DNA of 12,150 bases from an uncultured Prevotella sp. (GCA_934196725.1 CAKPWR010000069.1:1-12150); one strand, 5' to 3'. Counted from the first letter of the stretch, positions 1 to 7,024 are shown. The notes: a model not told the origin generated them from the letters alone. A program made the numbers and translations.

Positions 1-51
1 AATTCAAAGAACGATATATTTAATTAATTTTCAACAACTTAGGCTACATGT

Positions 52-100
52 TCCGGATTTTATCCGGACAGTAGTGGATTTTAATCATTAAATAATGATT
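52..100. other. Two small palindromes downstream of asnA
   Basis: Two perfect short palindromes lie just beyond the asnA stop codon. One has 8-bp arms, AATCATTA at 83-90 and TAATGATT at 93-100. The other has 7-bp arms, TCCGGAT at 52-58 and ATCCGGA at 62-68. They are in the right place to end or stabilise the leftward asnA transcript. Neither is followed by a T tract on the minus strand, so neither is a textbook intrinsic terminator. The remaining bases of 1-124 show no gene. Confidence 0.35.
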
Positions 101-124
101 GCGAAACAGGATGTACGAACGACA

Positions 125-1162
125 TTAAATCAATGGCATTCCAGCCTCATCGCATTCCTTGCGCATTTCTTCAGGCCAGATACTAGCCTGAATCTCTCCG
201 ATATGAGCCTTATGAAGCATCACCATGCAGAGACGGCTCTGACCGATACCACCACCGATACTGAGAGGCAACTTATCATTTAACAGCTGCTGGTGGAAAT
301 AAAGTTTCTCTCTATCTTCCTTACCCTCTATCTGTAACTGACGAAGCAAGCTCTCCTTATCTACACGGATACCCATAGAACTGAGCTCGAAACTACGACC
401 TAAAACAGGATACCAAATCAGAATATCACCATTCAGTCCAGCCTTACCATTCTCAGCAACAGTACTCCAATCATCATAGTCAGGAGCTCTGCCATCATGC
501 TTCTCGCCATTGCTCAACTCGCCGCCAATACCCTCAACAAATACAGCGCCGTATTTCTCACAGATAGCATCCTCGCGCTCCTTTGGAGTCATATCAGGAT
601 ACATATCCAGCAAATCCTGTGCATGAATGAAATGAATCTCTCTAGGCAGGAATGGCTTGATTTCAGGATAATGCTCGCAAGTGAGATATTCCGTACGGAG
701 AATAGCTGCATAGATGCGGCGCACTATGTCTTCCAGGAAGGCGATAGTACGGTCTTTGCGGGTTATCACAGCTTCCCAGTCCCACTGGTCAACATAAAGC
801 GAATGCAAATTGTCGAGTTCTTCATCGGCACGAATTGCATTCATATCAGTATACACGCCATATCCAGGCTCTATATTATATTCGGCAAGGGTAAGTCTCT
901 TCCACTTGGCAAGAGAGTGCACCACCTCAGCCTGAGCATCCCCCAAGTCCTTGATAGGAAAACTTACAGGGCGCTCCACGCCGTTCAAGTCGTCATTAAT
1001 TCCAAGTCCCTTCAGCACAAAGAGCGGAGCAGTAACGCGGCGAAGGCGCAACTCTGTGCTCAGATTCTGCTGAAAGAATTCTTTTATCAGTTTGATACCC
1101 ATTTCGGTCTGGCGCATATCCAACAGCGCCTTGTACCCTTCAGGTTTTATCAATTTGCTCAT
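125..1162 (-). CDS. asnA: Aspartate-ammonia ligase (asparagine synthetase A)
   Basis: AsnA makes asparagine from aspartate, ammonia and ATP in the cytoplasm, through an aspartyl-AMP intermediate, on a fold related to class II aminoacyl-tRNA synthetases. The 345-residue product matches remembered E. coli AsnA (330 aa) along its length. Shared blocks include VVHSLAKWKR (about residues 80-89), YVDQWDWE (123-130), RAPDYDDWST (225-234), LNGDILIW (243-250), FELSSMGIRV (258-267) and GGGIGQSRL (303-311, with the motif 3-like arginine). The frame is open to an ATG at 1186, but the ATG at 1162 is preferred: it gives MSKLIKPEGY and the usual family length. A consensus promoter lies about 50 bp upstream. 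The gene is transcribed away from the tRNA-Arg gene. It looks intact; the identification is very secure and the start slightly less so. Confidence 0.97.
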   Translation of the reverse strand: MSKLIKPEGYKALLDMRQTEMGIKLIKEFFQQNLSTELRLRRVTAPLFVLKGLGINDDLNGVERPVSFPIKDLGDAQAEVVHSLAKWKRLTLAEYNIEPGYGVYTDMNAIRADEELDNLHSLYVDQWDWEAVITRKDRTIAFLEDIVRRIYAAILRTEYLTCEHYPEIKPFLPREIHFIHAQDLLDMYPDMTPKEREDAICEKYGAVFVEGIGGELSNGEKHDGRAPDYDDWSTVAENGKAGLNGDILIWYPVLGRSFELSSMGIRVDKESLLRQLQIEGKEDREKLYFHQQLLNDKLPLSIGGGIGQSRLCMVMLHKAHIGEIQASIWPEEMRKECDEAGMPLI

Positions 1163-1212
1163 TTTCGTATGGTTTTTATTTTGCATTATCGTTTATTCTC
1201 TATTGTTGGGTG

Positions 1213-1243
1213 CAAAGGTACAAATAAATTATTAATCTGCAAG
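1213..1243 (-). promoter_or_regulatory. Promoter of asnA
   Basis: Read on the minus strand, a -7 box TACCTTTG (1213-1220) fits the Bacteroidetes consensus TAnnTTTG exactly. A -33 box CTTG (1240-1243) sits so that TTG is 19 bp upstream. Transcription would start near 1205-1207, giving a leader of about 45 nt before the asnA ATG at 1162. Confidence 0.8.
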
Positions 1244-1365
1244 CATTTTTCCAAATTATTTTGCAAAGTGATAACTATTTTTATACTTTTAGTGACATTT
1301 TGCCGGACATTTTATTTCTTTTTCCTTATATACATTATAATATATAGTAAAAAATCAAGCAAATA

Positions 1366-1397
1366 TTTGGTTATTCCAAATAAAATCCGTAATTTTG
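1366..1397 (+). promoter_or_regulatory. Promoter of the tRNA-Arg gene
   Basis: TTTG (1366-1369), a 20-bp spacer and TAATTTTG (1390-1397) form an exact Bacteroidetes-type promoter. The predicted start falls at or just before the first base of the tRNA at 1405, so little or no 5' leader is expected. It is back to back with the asnA promoter about 120 bp away. Confidence 0.85.
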
Positions 1398-1404
1398 CAG
1401 CATC

Positions 1405-1478
1405 GGTCCCGTAGCTTAGTTGAATAGAGCGTCAGATTCCGGTTCTGAAGGTCATGGGTTTGAATCCCATCGGGATCA
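1405..1478 (+). tRNA. tRNA-Arg, anticodon CCG
   Basis: A full cloverleaf can be folded by eye: acceptor arm 1405-1411 with 1471-1477 (one G-U pair), D stem 1414-1417 with 1427-1430, anticodon stem 1432-1436 with 1444-1448, and T stem 1454-1458 with 1466-1470. The 7-base anticodon loop TTCCGGT gives anticodon CCG, which reads the arginine codon CGG. The discriminator base is A at 1478 and CCA is not encoded, so it must be added after transcription. The T loop is TTTGAAT, with T in place of the near-universal C56. The D loop is AGTTGAATA, with A where G19 is expected, so the tertiary pair can be kept as A19-U56. Confidence 0.96.
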
Positions 1479-1568
1479 CTTTCAATACTATTTTCAAGGC
1501 TCCATGGAACGCCCCTACTTCTAAAGAGCACCCCCTTGGAGAATTGACTACTTTTAATAATTAAGAAC

Positions 1569-2792
1569 ATGGATTTAGTAGAACGTTTCATAAACTACAC
1601 AAAATTCGACACACAGTCGAGTGAAGATTCTCAAAGTGTGCCTAGTACTGCAAAGCAATTGGAATTTGCCAAGTATCTCAAGAAAGAACTAGAGGACGAA
1701 GGTTTGACCGATGTCGAAATGGACGACATGGGCTATGTCTACGCTACCCTCAAGGGAAATACCAAGAAAAAGACCCCTACCATCGGATTTATTTCACACA
1801 TGGATACCAGTCCTGACGCCAGCGGAAAGGACATCAAGGCCCGCATCATCAAGAACTATGACGGCGAGGATATCGAACTGAGCCCAGGCATCATCAGCAG
1901 CGTTGAGAAATTCCCTGAGCTTAAGGCTCACAAGGGTGAAGACATCATCGTTACAGACGGTACTACCCTGCTCGGTGCAGACGACAAGGCAGGTATTGCT
2001 GAAATCGTACAGGCCATGTGCTATCTCCGCGACCATAAGGAAATCAAGCATGGCGACATCCGTGTAGGCTTCAATCCTGATGAGGAAATCGGTATGGGTG
2101 CCCATCACTTCGATGTAGAGAAGTTTGGTTGCGACTGGGCTTACACCGTTGACGGTGGCGACCTGGGCGACCTGGAATACGAGAACTTCAATGCCGCTGC
2201 TGCCAAGATTCATATCAAGGGAGTAAGCGTACATACTGGTTACGCCAAGGGCAAGATGGTGAATGCAAGCCGCCTGGCTGTAGAGTTTCAGAATATGATA
2301 CCAGAGACTGAGACCCCTGAGCAGACAGAGGGTTACGAGGGATTCTATCACCTGCTCGGCATCGAGAGCCGTTGCGAGGAAGCCAAGCTCAGCTATATCA
2401 TCCGCGACCACGACCGTGAAAAGTTTGAAGACCGCAAGGACTTCATCGAGAAGTGCGTGGAAAAAATGAACGAGAAGTATGGCGAAGGAACAGTTACTGC
2501 CGAAATCTACGACCAGTATTACAACATGAAGGAGAAGATTGACCCTAACATGCATGTAATCGACATCGTACTCAAGGCGATGCAGGAGAGCGGTGTTCCT
2601 CCTCGTGTAGAGCCTATCCGTGGCGGTACAGATGGAGCCCAGCTCAGTTTCAAGGGTCTTCCTTGCCCTAACATCTTTGCAGGCGGTGTCAACTTCCATG
2701 GTCCTCACGAATTTGTGAGCATCCAGGTAATGCAGAAGGTAGTAGATACCATCGTGAAGATTGCAGAAATCACAGAAGAGTATAATGACTAA
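1569..2792 (+). CDS. pepT: Peptidase T (tripeptide aminopeptidase)
   Basis: PepT is a cytoplasmic dinuclear zinc aminopeptidase (family M20B) that removes the N-terminal residue of tripeptides. The 407-aa length is close to E. coli PepT (408 aa). All expected metal and catalytic residues are visible: H77 and D79 in SHMDTSPD, D139 in [10 protein letters not shown]172 and E173 in NPDEEIG, D195 in TVDGGDLG and H377 in NFHGPHE. The dimerisation (lid) domain spans roughly residues 205-320. The start at 1569 gives [15 protein letters not shown], which fits the family N-terminus. No exact promoter was seen in the 90 bp after the tRNA. A TACTTTTA close to the start codon lacks a partner box, so read-through from the tRNA promoter is possible. 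A strong terminator begins six bases after the last coding base. Confidence 0.97.
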   Translation: MDLVERFINYTKFDTQSSEDSQSVPSTAKQLEFAKYLKKELEDEGLTDVEMDDMGYVYATLKGNTKKKTPTIGFISHMDTSPDASGKDIKARIIKNYDGEDIELSPGIISSVEKFPELKAHKGEDIIVTDGTTLLGADDKAGIAEIVQAMCYLRDHKEIKHGDIRVGFNPDEEIGMGAHHFDVEKFGCDWAYTVDGGDLGDLEYENFNAAAAKIHIKGVSVHTGYAKGKMVNASRLAVEFQNMIPETETPEQTEGYEGFYHLLGIESRCEEAKLSYIIRDHDREKFEDRKDFIEKCVEKMNEKYGEGTVTAEIYDQYYNMKEKIDPNMHVIDIVLKAMQESGVPPRVEPIRGGTDGAQLSFKGLPCPNIFAGGVNFHGPHEFVSIQVMQKVVDTIVKIAEITEEYND

Positions 2793-2797
2793 TATAT

Positions 2798-2832
2798 ATG
2801 GGGAATTTAGACACATCTAAATTCCCCATTTT
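2798..2832 (+). terminator. Intrinsic terminator after pepT
   Basis: A perfect 14-bp stem pairs 2798-2811 with 2816-2829 around the loop CACA, and TTTT ends the structure at 2829-2832. The arms read GGGGAATTTAGA and TCTAAATTCCCC. It starts directly after the pepT stop codon and ends about 50 bp before the antiporter start. The hairpin is symmetrical, but only the rightward side has a clear T run, so it serves pepT. Its presence also argues against starting the next gene at 2798. Confidence 0.9.
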
Positions 2833-2881
2833 CATAAATGAATACGAATATTTACAGAGAGATTATCATAAACTGAAAATT

Positions 2882-5137
2882 ATGGCAGAAATTCCCTTTT
2901 TAGTAAAAGACCTTGCCCTCATCCTGATGGTAGCCGGCATCGTTACCCTCATCTTCAAGCGGCTCAAGCAACCGCTGGTGCTGGGATACATCGTGGCAGG
3001 CTTCCTCGTTTCGCCCCACATGCCCTACACCATGTCGGTAATGGACGAGACGGATATCAAGACCTGGGCAGACATCGGTGTCATCTTTACGCTTTTCTCA
3101 CTGGGTCTAGACTTTTCGTTCAAGAAAATCGTGAAGATGGGAGCATCGCCTATCATTGCTACCGTGGTCATCGTCTTCTCCATGATGATGCTGGGCATCA
3201 GCGTGGGCCACAGTTTCGACTGGGGAAAGATGGACTGTATCTTCCTGGGCGGTATGCTTGCCATGAGTTCCACCACTATTATATATAAGGCATTCGACGA
3301 TATGCGACTGCGCACCCAGAAATTTGCCTCGATGGTGATGAGCGTACTGATTCTGGAAGACATCCTTGCCATCGTCATGATGGTGATGCTGTCAGCGATA
3401 GCGAGCGGCAGCAATCCCGATGGCGGTCAGATGTTTGCCTCCATCGTCAAGATAGGCTTCTTCCTTGGCGTCTGGTTCATCGTAGGCATCTTCGCCATCC
3501 CCTGGTTCCTCCGCTCGGTAAGAAAGCTCATCAATAGCGAAACCCTGCTTATCGTATCGCTGGGGTTATGCTGCGGCATGGCTGTACTGAGCACCAAGGT
3601 AGGTTTCAGCAGTGCCTTCGGAGCCTTCGTCATGGGTAGCATCCTGGCAGAAACCATTGAAGCAGAGAAGATTATCAAGCTGGTAGAACCGGTCAAGAAC
3701 CTTTTCGGAGCCATCTTCTTCGTATCAGTAGGTATGCTGGTAGACCCTAAGATTCTGATAGAATACGCCCTGCCTATCCTTGCCCTGGTGGGTACGATAC
3801 TGATAGGTCAGGCCACGCTGGGCACCTTTGGCTTCATGCTGGGAGGCGAATCCTTGAAATCAGCCATGCGCTGCGGTTTCTCGATGGCTCAGATTGGCGA
3901 GTTCTCATTCATCATCGCCTCGCTGGGTTTGTCGCTTGGCGTCATCAGCAACTTCCTCTATCCGGTAGTCGTAGCGGTGAGTGTCATCACCACCTTCCTT
4001 ACGCCTTACATGATTCGTCTGGCACTGCCAACCTATCAGGTGATGGAGAAGCATCTGCCCGACAAGCTCATCCATGTGTTGAACCATTTTGCGATGAGCC
4101 ATCCGCAGACCCAGCAGCAGAGCAAGTGGAAATCGCTGATTAAGCAGATGACCATCAACACCGTAGCCTATTCGATACTCTCGGCAGCAACCATCGCCCT
4201 GATGTTTACCTTCGTATTGCCTCTAATGCGCAATCTGCTGCCAGGCTGGCATCTTCACTGGTACGCCAACGCCATCACCGGCTTGCTTACGGTGCTGCTG
4301 ATAGCTCCATTCCTGCGTGCCATCGTGATGAAGAAGAACCACAGCCCCGAATGGAAACGCCTATGGGTAGAGAGCAGCATCAACCGTGTGCCTCTGCTGT
4401 TTACGGTGTTCGTCCGCTTCATCATTGCCCTGGCTTTCATCTTCTACATCATCAATTTCCTCTCCCGCTTCACCAATGCGCTGATGATCTGTATCGGAGG
4501 CATCGTGGTGATGCTGATGATCACCTCCCGCCGCATCAAGAAACGCAGCATTGTGATGGAACGCGTCTTCGTCCACAATCTCCGCTCACGAGATATTGCG
4601 GCTCAGGTGAATGGCGAGAAACGTCCACTCTACGAGGGAAGACTGCTGGATAGAGATATTCATATCAGTGAGTTCGAAGTACCGGAAGACAGTACGTGGA
4701 CGGGCAAGTCACTCAGGGAGCTGCATCTTCGCGAACGTTTTGGTGTAGACATGAGCAGCGTTCACCGAGGTTCCCATCGTCTCAATATTCCAAATGGAGA
4801 TATGGTTATTTTTCCTGGAGACAAGTTGCAGGTGATTGGTAATGATGATCAGCTTCAGAAGTTCAACACAGCTCTTCAGAGCGATCTGATGCCGGAAGAA
4901 GCCGAGATAGAGAAGCGCGAGATGAAGCTGAGCCAGCTCATCATCTCATCTTCCAGCGAATTTCTGGGCAAGACACTCATCGAGAGTGGCATCCGAGACC
5001 ATTACAACTGTATGGTTGTTGGATTGGAAGAAGGTAGGGAAAACCTCACCCGCATTTCACCATCCCGAAAATTCGAAAAGGGAGATATCATCTGGCTGGT
5101 AGGAGAGCCTGACGATTTGAAAAGAATCAAAAACTAA
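2882..5137 (+). CDS. CPA2-family cation/proton antiporter with two C-terminal TrkA_C (RCK_C) domains
   Basis: This is an inner-membrane monovalent cation/proton antiporter of the KefB/CPA2 type; K+ or Na+ cannot be told apart from the sequence. The 751-aa product has a hydrophobic exchanger domain at about residues 8-385, with SLGLDFS (73-79), SSTTIIYKAF (129-138), LEDILAI (158-164) and QIGEFSF (337-343), all typical of the family. Four more probable membrane segments follow near 427-447, 460-480, 504-524 and 532-550. Two soluble TrkA_C-like domains end the protein, at about 590-667 and 677-749. No Rossmann-type RCK_N/TrkA_N domain is visible, unlike E. coli KefB/KefC. The frame is open from 2798, but the ATG at 2882 is chosen because the extension would translate the pepT terminator and MAEIPFLVKDLALIL fits the family start. 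No exact promoter was seen upstream. The gene converges on the DUF5715-like gene. Confidence 0.92.
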   Translation: MAEIPFLVKDLALILMVAGIVTLIFKRLKQPLVLGYIVAGFLVSPHMPYTMSVMDETDIKTWADIGVIFTLFSLGLDFSFKKIVKMGASPIIATVVIVFSMMMLGISVGHSFDWGKMDCIFLGGMLAMSSTTIIYKAFDDMRLRTQKFASMVMSVLILEDILAIVMMVMLSAIASGSNPDGGQMFASIVKIGFFLGVWFIVGIFAIPWFLRSVRKLINSETLLIVSLGLCCGMAVLSTKVGFSSAFGAFVMGSILAETIEAEKIIKLVEPVKNLFGAIFFVSVGMLVDPKILIEYALPILALVGTILIGQATLGTFGFMLGGESLKSAMRCGFSMAQIGEFSFIIASLGLSLGVISNFLYPVVVAVSVITTFLTPYMIRLALPTYQVMEKHLPDKLIHVLNHFAMSHPQTQQQSKWKSLIKQMTINTVAYSILSAATIALMFTFVLPLMRNLLPGWHLHWYANAITGLLTVLLIAPFLRAIVMKKNHSPEWKRLWVESSINRVPLLFTVFVRFIIALAFIFYIINFLSRFTNALMICIGGIVVMLMITSRRIKKRSIVMERVFVHNLRSRDIAAQVNGEKRPLYEGRLLDRDIHISEFEVPEDSTWTGKSLRELHLRERFGVDMSSVHRGSHRLNIPNGDMVIFPGDKLQVIGNDDQLQKFNTALQSDLMPEEAEIEKREMKLSQLIISSSSEFLGKTLIESGIRDHYNCMVVGLEEGRENLTRISPSRKFEKGDIIWLVGEPDDLKRIKN

Positions 5138-5165
5138 GTAAAAGAACTTTCGTAAGTAAGCTCCA

Positions 5166-5367
5166 CACGCCCTGAAAGGGCAGAAGCTCCTAGCCCAGGG
5201 CAACGCCCTGGGTATAGTAGCAGTCAGCAAGACGCCCTGTAAGGGCAAAAGCTTTATTATTGCTAGGTATTTTAAAGCTTTTGCCCTTACAGGGCGCATG
5301 TTTTTTATTACATTTTTACACCCAGGGCGCTGCCCTGGGCTAGGACCTTCTGCCCTTTCAGGGCGTG
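5166..5367. repeat. 202-bp nested palindrome, REP/BIME-like
   Basis: Outer arms of 48 bp (5166-5213 and 5320-5367) are inverted copies with two mismatches. Inside them lie perfect 24-bp inverted arms (5233-5256 and 5273-5296). Each arm carries its own small palindromes: GCCCTGAAAGGGC (5169-5181) and its reverse copy (5352-5364), CCCAGGGC/GCCCTGGG pairs (5194-5212 and 5321-5339), and GCCCTGTAAGGGC (5234-5246) with its reverse copy (5283-5295). The element fills the gap between two convergent genes, and TTTTTT follows the inner stem at 5301-5306, so it may also stop transcription. It is much richer in G+C than the other gaps. This resembles REP/BIME-type dispersed repeats; membership in a genome-wide family is inferred. 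Confidence 0.9.
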
Positions 5368-5382
5368 CCGGGAACAAGCAGA

Positions 5383-6321
5383 TCACTTCACGGTGATATG
5401 GAAGCAGCCCTGTTTTACCTCATATTTTACAAGACACCGGTTGCGGTCTCTCATATCTCTCAGCACTTCGCTGAGCACCCATTTCAAGGTATCATTCTGC
5501 ACCTGTCTTCGAGGCTGCTGCCGAGTCTGAATCTGCTTATATCTGTTGTAGCAAACATCAAACGTAGTACCGTAAAGATGGCATGAATTCTCGGTAGCAT
5601 TGCCATTGCGGGTACGAAGCTTCGCCACATCATCCTTGGTACGGAGAATGCTCGTAACGATAATCTTATGCAAAGGAATGCCCTTGATTTGCAAAGAATC
5701 GAAATAAGCCCGACCGATATCCTGCAGCAGCACCGAAGCCCTTGGTACCAGATAAGGTATACTGTTATTCAGTTTATCCACATAAAAGAAAGGATTGCTT
5801 CCAACATACACCAGCTTACCCTTGCTATGCTCAGCCTCCTCACGGTTCTGTACCGGATTCACGCCATGCTTGTTGGCAGCCAGAATCTGCACATCCTGCT
5901 GGTCAGGGAAAGTATTGCCGAAATGAGGCACCGAGAAAATACGATGCTTCACCTCCTTGCCATTCTTATCGAAGAAAATAGAAGGCGTATTGGAAGAATC
6001 TGCCGCAGCATCCGTCTCCGAACCAGATTCAGCAGCTTCCTGAGCCAAATCATCAGATGTCTCGGCTATCTCATTTGCAGCCTTATTCTCCTCTTCCTTG
6101 TCTTCTTCTGCCATCGCAAGCTGATCAACGGAATCCGTAGCCAGGCTATCCGCCACATCCAAAGCAGCAACAGAATTCCTTGGTTCTGCAACGCCCGGAC
6201 TGATCAATCTCACCAAAGCAAGGACACACACAACAACGACAAAACCCAGCAGAAAACGGTTCTTGCCAGACATTGCCTGAATAACATTTACTATATGTAG
6301 GATAATATGTTTCAATTTCAT
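5383..6321 (-). CDS. DUF5715-like protein, membrane-anchored, with LAS-type peptidase motif
   Basis: The 312-aa product has a short basic N-terminus, one membrane segment at about residues 21-43, an acidic low-complexity linker at about 48-115 and a C-terminal domain at about 125-312. The topology suggests a tether to the inner membrane with the domain in the periplasm. The domain carries VTSILRTKDD (222-231) followed by SCHLYGTTFD (246-255). This matches the SxHxxGxxxD zinc motif of LAS/M15 peptidases such as VanY and DacB, with H248 and D255 as ligands; FHIT near the end (H308) could be the third ligand. From memory this is a Bacteroidetes family called DUF5715; a role in cell-wall peptide cleavage is inference. 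The usual Glu-x-x-His of VanY-type enzymes is not obvious (KYEVKQGCFH). The ATG at 6321 is preferred over the TTG at 6327. A perfect promoter lies upstream. Confidence 0.85.
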   Translation of the reverse strand: MKLKHIILHIVNVIQAMSGKNRFLLGFVVVVCVLALVRLISPGVAEPRNSVAALDVADSLATDSVDQLAMAEEDKEEENKAANEIAETSDDLAQEAAESGSETDAAADSSNTPSIFFDKNGKEVKHRIFSVPHFGNTFPDQQDVQILAANKHGVNPVQNREEAEHSKGKLVYVGSNPFFYVDKLNNSIPYLVPRASVLLQDIGRAYFDSLQIKGIPLHKIIVTSILRTKDDVAKLRTRNGNATENSCHLYGTTFDVCYNRYKQIQTRQQPRRQVQNDTLKWVLSEVLRDMRDRNRCLVKYEVKQGCFHITVK

Positions 6322-6359
6322 TATCAAGAGTTATAATCAATTTTCTCTAAAAAGTATGG

Positions 6360-6390
6360 CAAAAGTACATCATTAATTTCATAATACAAA
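6360..6390 (-). promoter_or_regulatory. Promoter of the DUF5715-like gene
   Basis: On the minus strand, TTTG (6387-6390), a 19-bp spacer and TACTTTTG (6360-6367) match the Bacteroidetes promoter consensus exactly. Transcription would begin near 6352-6354, about 30 nt before the ATG at 6321. Confidence 0.88.
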
Positions 6391-6607
6391 ACTTTTTAAT
6401 GTCTTTTTAATAAGTTCTACCAGAAAAAACGACATTCCCAATTCCCCAAGCATCATATTTAGCATCCCAACACTATCAATTCTTCGCCATCACAAGGCAT
6501 CATTTAAGCCTCCTACTGGTCATCATTGATGACTCTTACCTGCCATCATATAAGGCACTTAGCTTACATAAGAAGGAGGAGTCGAGAGGGAGAAATTTCA
6601 GATGGGG

Positions 6608-6749
6608 GTTAACAGGTTAACAGTTAACAGCCCAAAAATGCATACTCCTCCACTCAAATACAAGAAATAAGTATATATATATTTATATTTAATAAGGTAT
6701 GGGAAGGAGGAGGGTACAAAAAACAGCTGTTAACTGTTAACCTGTTAAC
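6608..6749. repeat. 142-bp inverted repeat built from GTTAAC units
   Basis: Perfect 23-bp inverted arms lie at 6608-6630 and 6727-6749. Each arm is three GTTAAC hexamers, themselves palindromic, with short CAG/CTG-type spacing. A second, inner pair, CTCCTCC (6645-6651) and GGAGGAG (6706-6712), is nested in the same orientation. The centre is an A/T-rich stretch with TATATATAT (6672-6680). No T run follows either arm, so it does not look like an intrinsic terminator. Possible roles are a dispersed short palindromic repeat or a cluster of protein-binding sites; neither is established. Confidence 0.88.
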
Positions 6750-6774
6750 TTCTTGTCCCTTTCTTAAAAATCCC

Positions 6775-6809
6775 AACTCATAGTTTTACGGTTGCTAACT
6801 CATAGTTTT
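6775..6809. repeat. 13-bp direct repeat, period 22
   Basis: AACTCATAGTTTT occurs at 6775-6787 and again at 6797-6809. A period of 22 bp, about two helix turns, is compatible with paired protein-binding sites but could be chance in A/T-rich DNA. It lies between the two large inverted repeats. Confidence 0.55.
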
Positions 6810-6891
6810 CTACGAACAAACAAATAGACTTCTTCTCGAAATCACAGCTTTTATCATCGAAAAACAGCAGAAATAGATATCTTTTTAAGCT

Positions 6892-7024
6892 AAAAAAAAA
6901 CACGGACAAATTGAATTTGTCCGGACAAATTGTCCGACAGATTATAAACAACTAATAATCAACCCCTTACAAGCGTTCGGACAAAAGAGCCGGACAAATT
7001 CAATTTGTCCGTGTTATTTTTTTT
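6892..7024. repeat. CGGACAA inverted repeat with flanking A and T tracts (two-way terminator-like)
   Basis: Perfect 26-bp inverted arms lie at 6899-6924 and 6990-7015. Each arm is itself a near-palindrome: CGGACAAATT and AATTTGTCCG around one central base (6903-6923 and 6991-7011). A third, overlapping palindrome, CGGACAA/TTGTCCG, is at 6922-6936, and another single CGGACAA is at 6978-6984. Nine A residues precede the left arm (6892-6900, overlapping its first two bases) and eight T residues follow the right arm (7017-7024), so either strand yields a hairpin followed by a U run. It lies about 85 bp before the phoH promoter and points at no annotated upstream gene. Terminator, insulator or dispersed repeat are all possible. 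Confidence 0.85.

Noticed and set aside
1303..1309. CCGGACA here and at 64-70 as stray copies of the 6892-7024 motif
   Set aside because: Seven bases are too few to separate from chance, and neither copy has the surrounding arms.
497..1414. 305-codon plus-strand frame opposite asnA
   Set aside because: It is antisense to a clear gene, runs through the asnA promoter into the tRNA, and shows no recognisable domain.
1499..1543. Possible terminator after the tRNA (CTCCA paired with TGGAG)
   Set aside because: The stem is only five base pairs with a long loop, and no T run follows.
1549..1556. TACTTTTA as a pepT promoter -7 box
   Set aside because: It has one mismatch to the consensus, no TTTG at 19-20 bp upstream, and sits only 13 bp from the start codon.
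1794..2816. 340-codon minus-strand frame opposite pepT
   Set aside because: It begins in the pepT terminator and is antisense to an intact, well-identified gene.
2798..2881. N-terminal extension of the antiporter
   Set aside because: It would translate the pepT terminator hairpin and is not expected in the family.
5057..5386. 109-codon minus-strand frame over the nested palindrome
   Set aside because: It translates the DNA repeat and the antisense end of the antiporter gene. The peptide has the low-complexity PSPGQRPG look typical of mis-called repeat ORFs.
6608..6749. CRISPR-like array from the GTTAAC repeats
   Set aside because: The units are hexamers in inverted arms with no regular spacers, and no cas gene is in the window.
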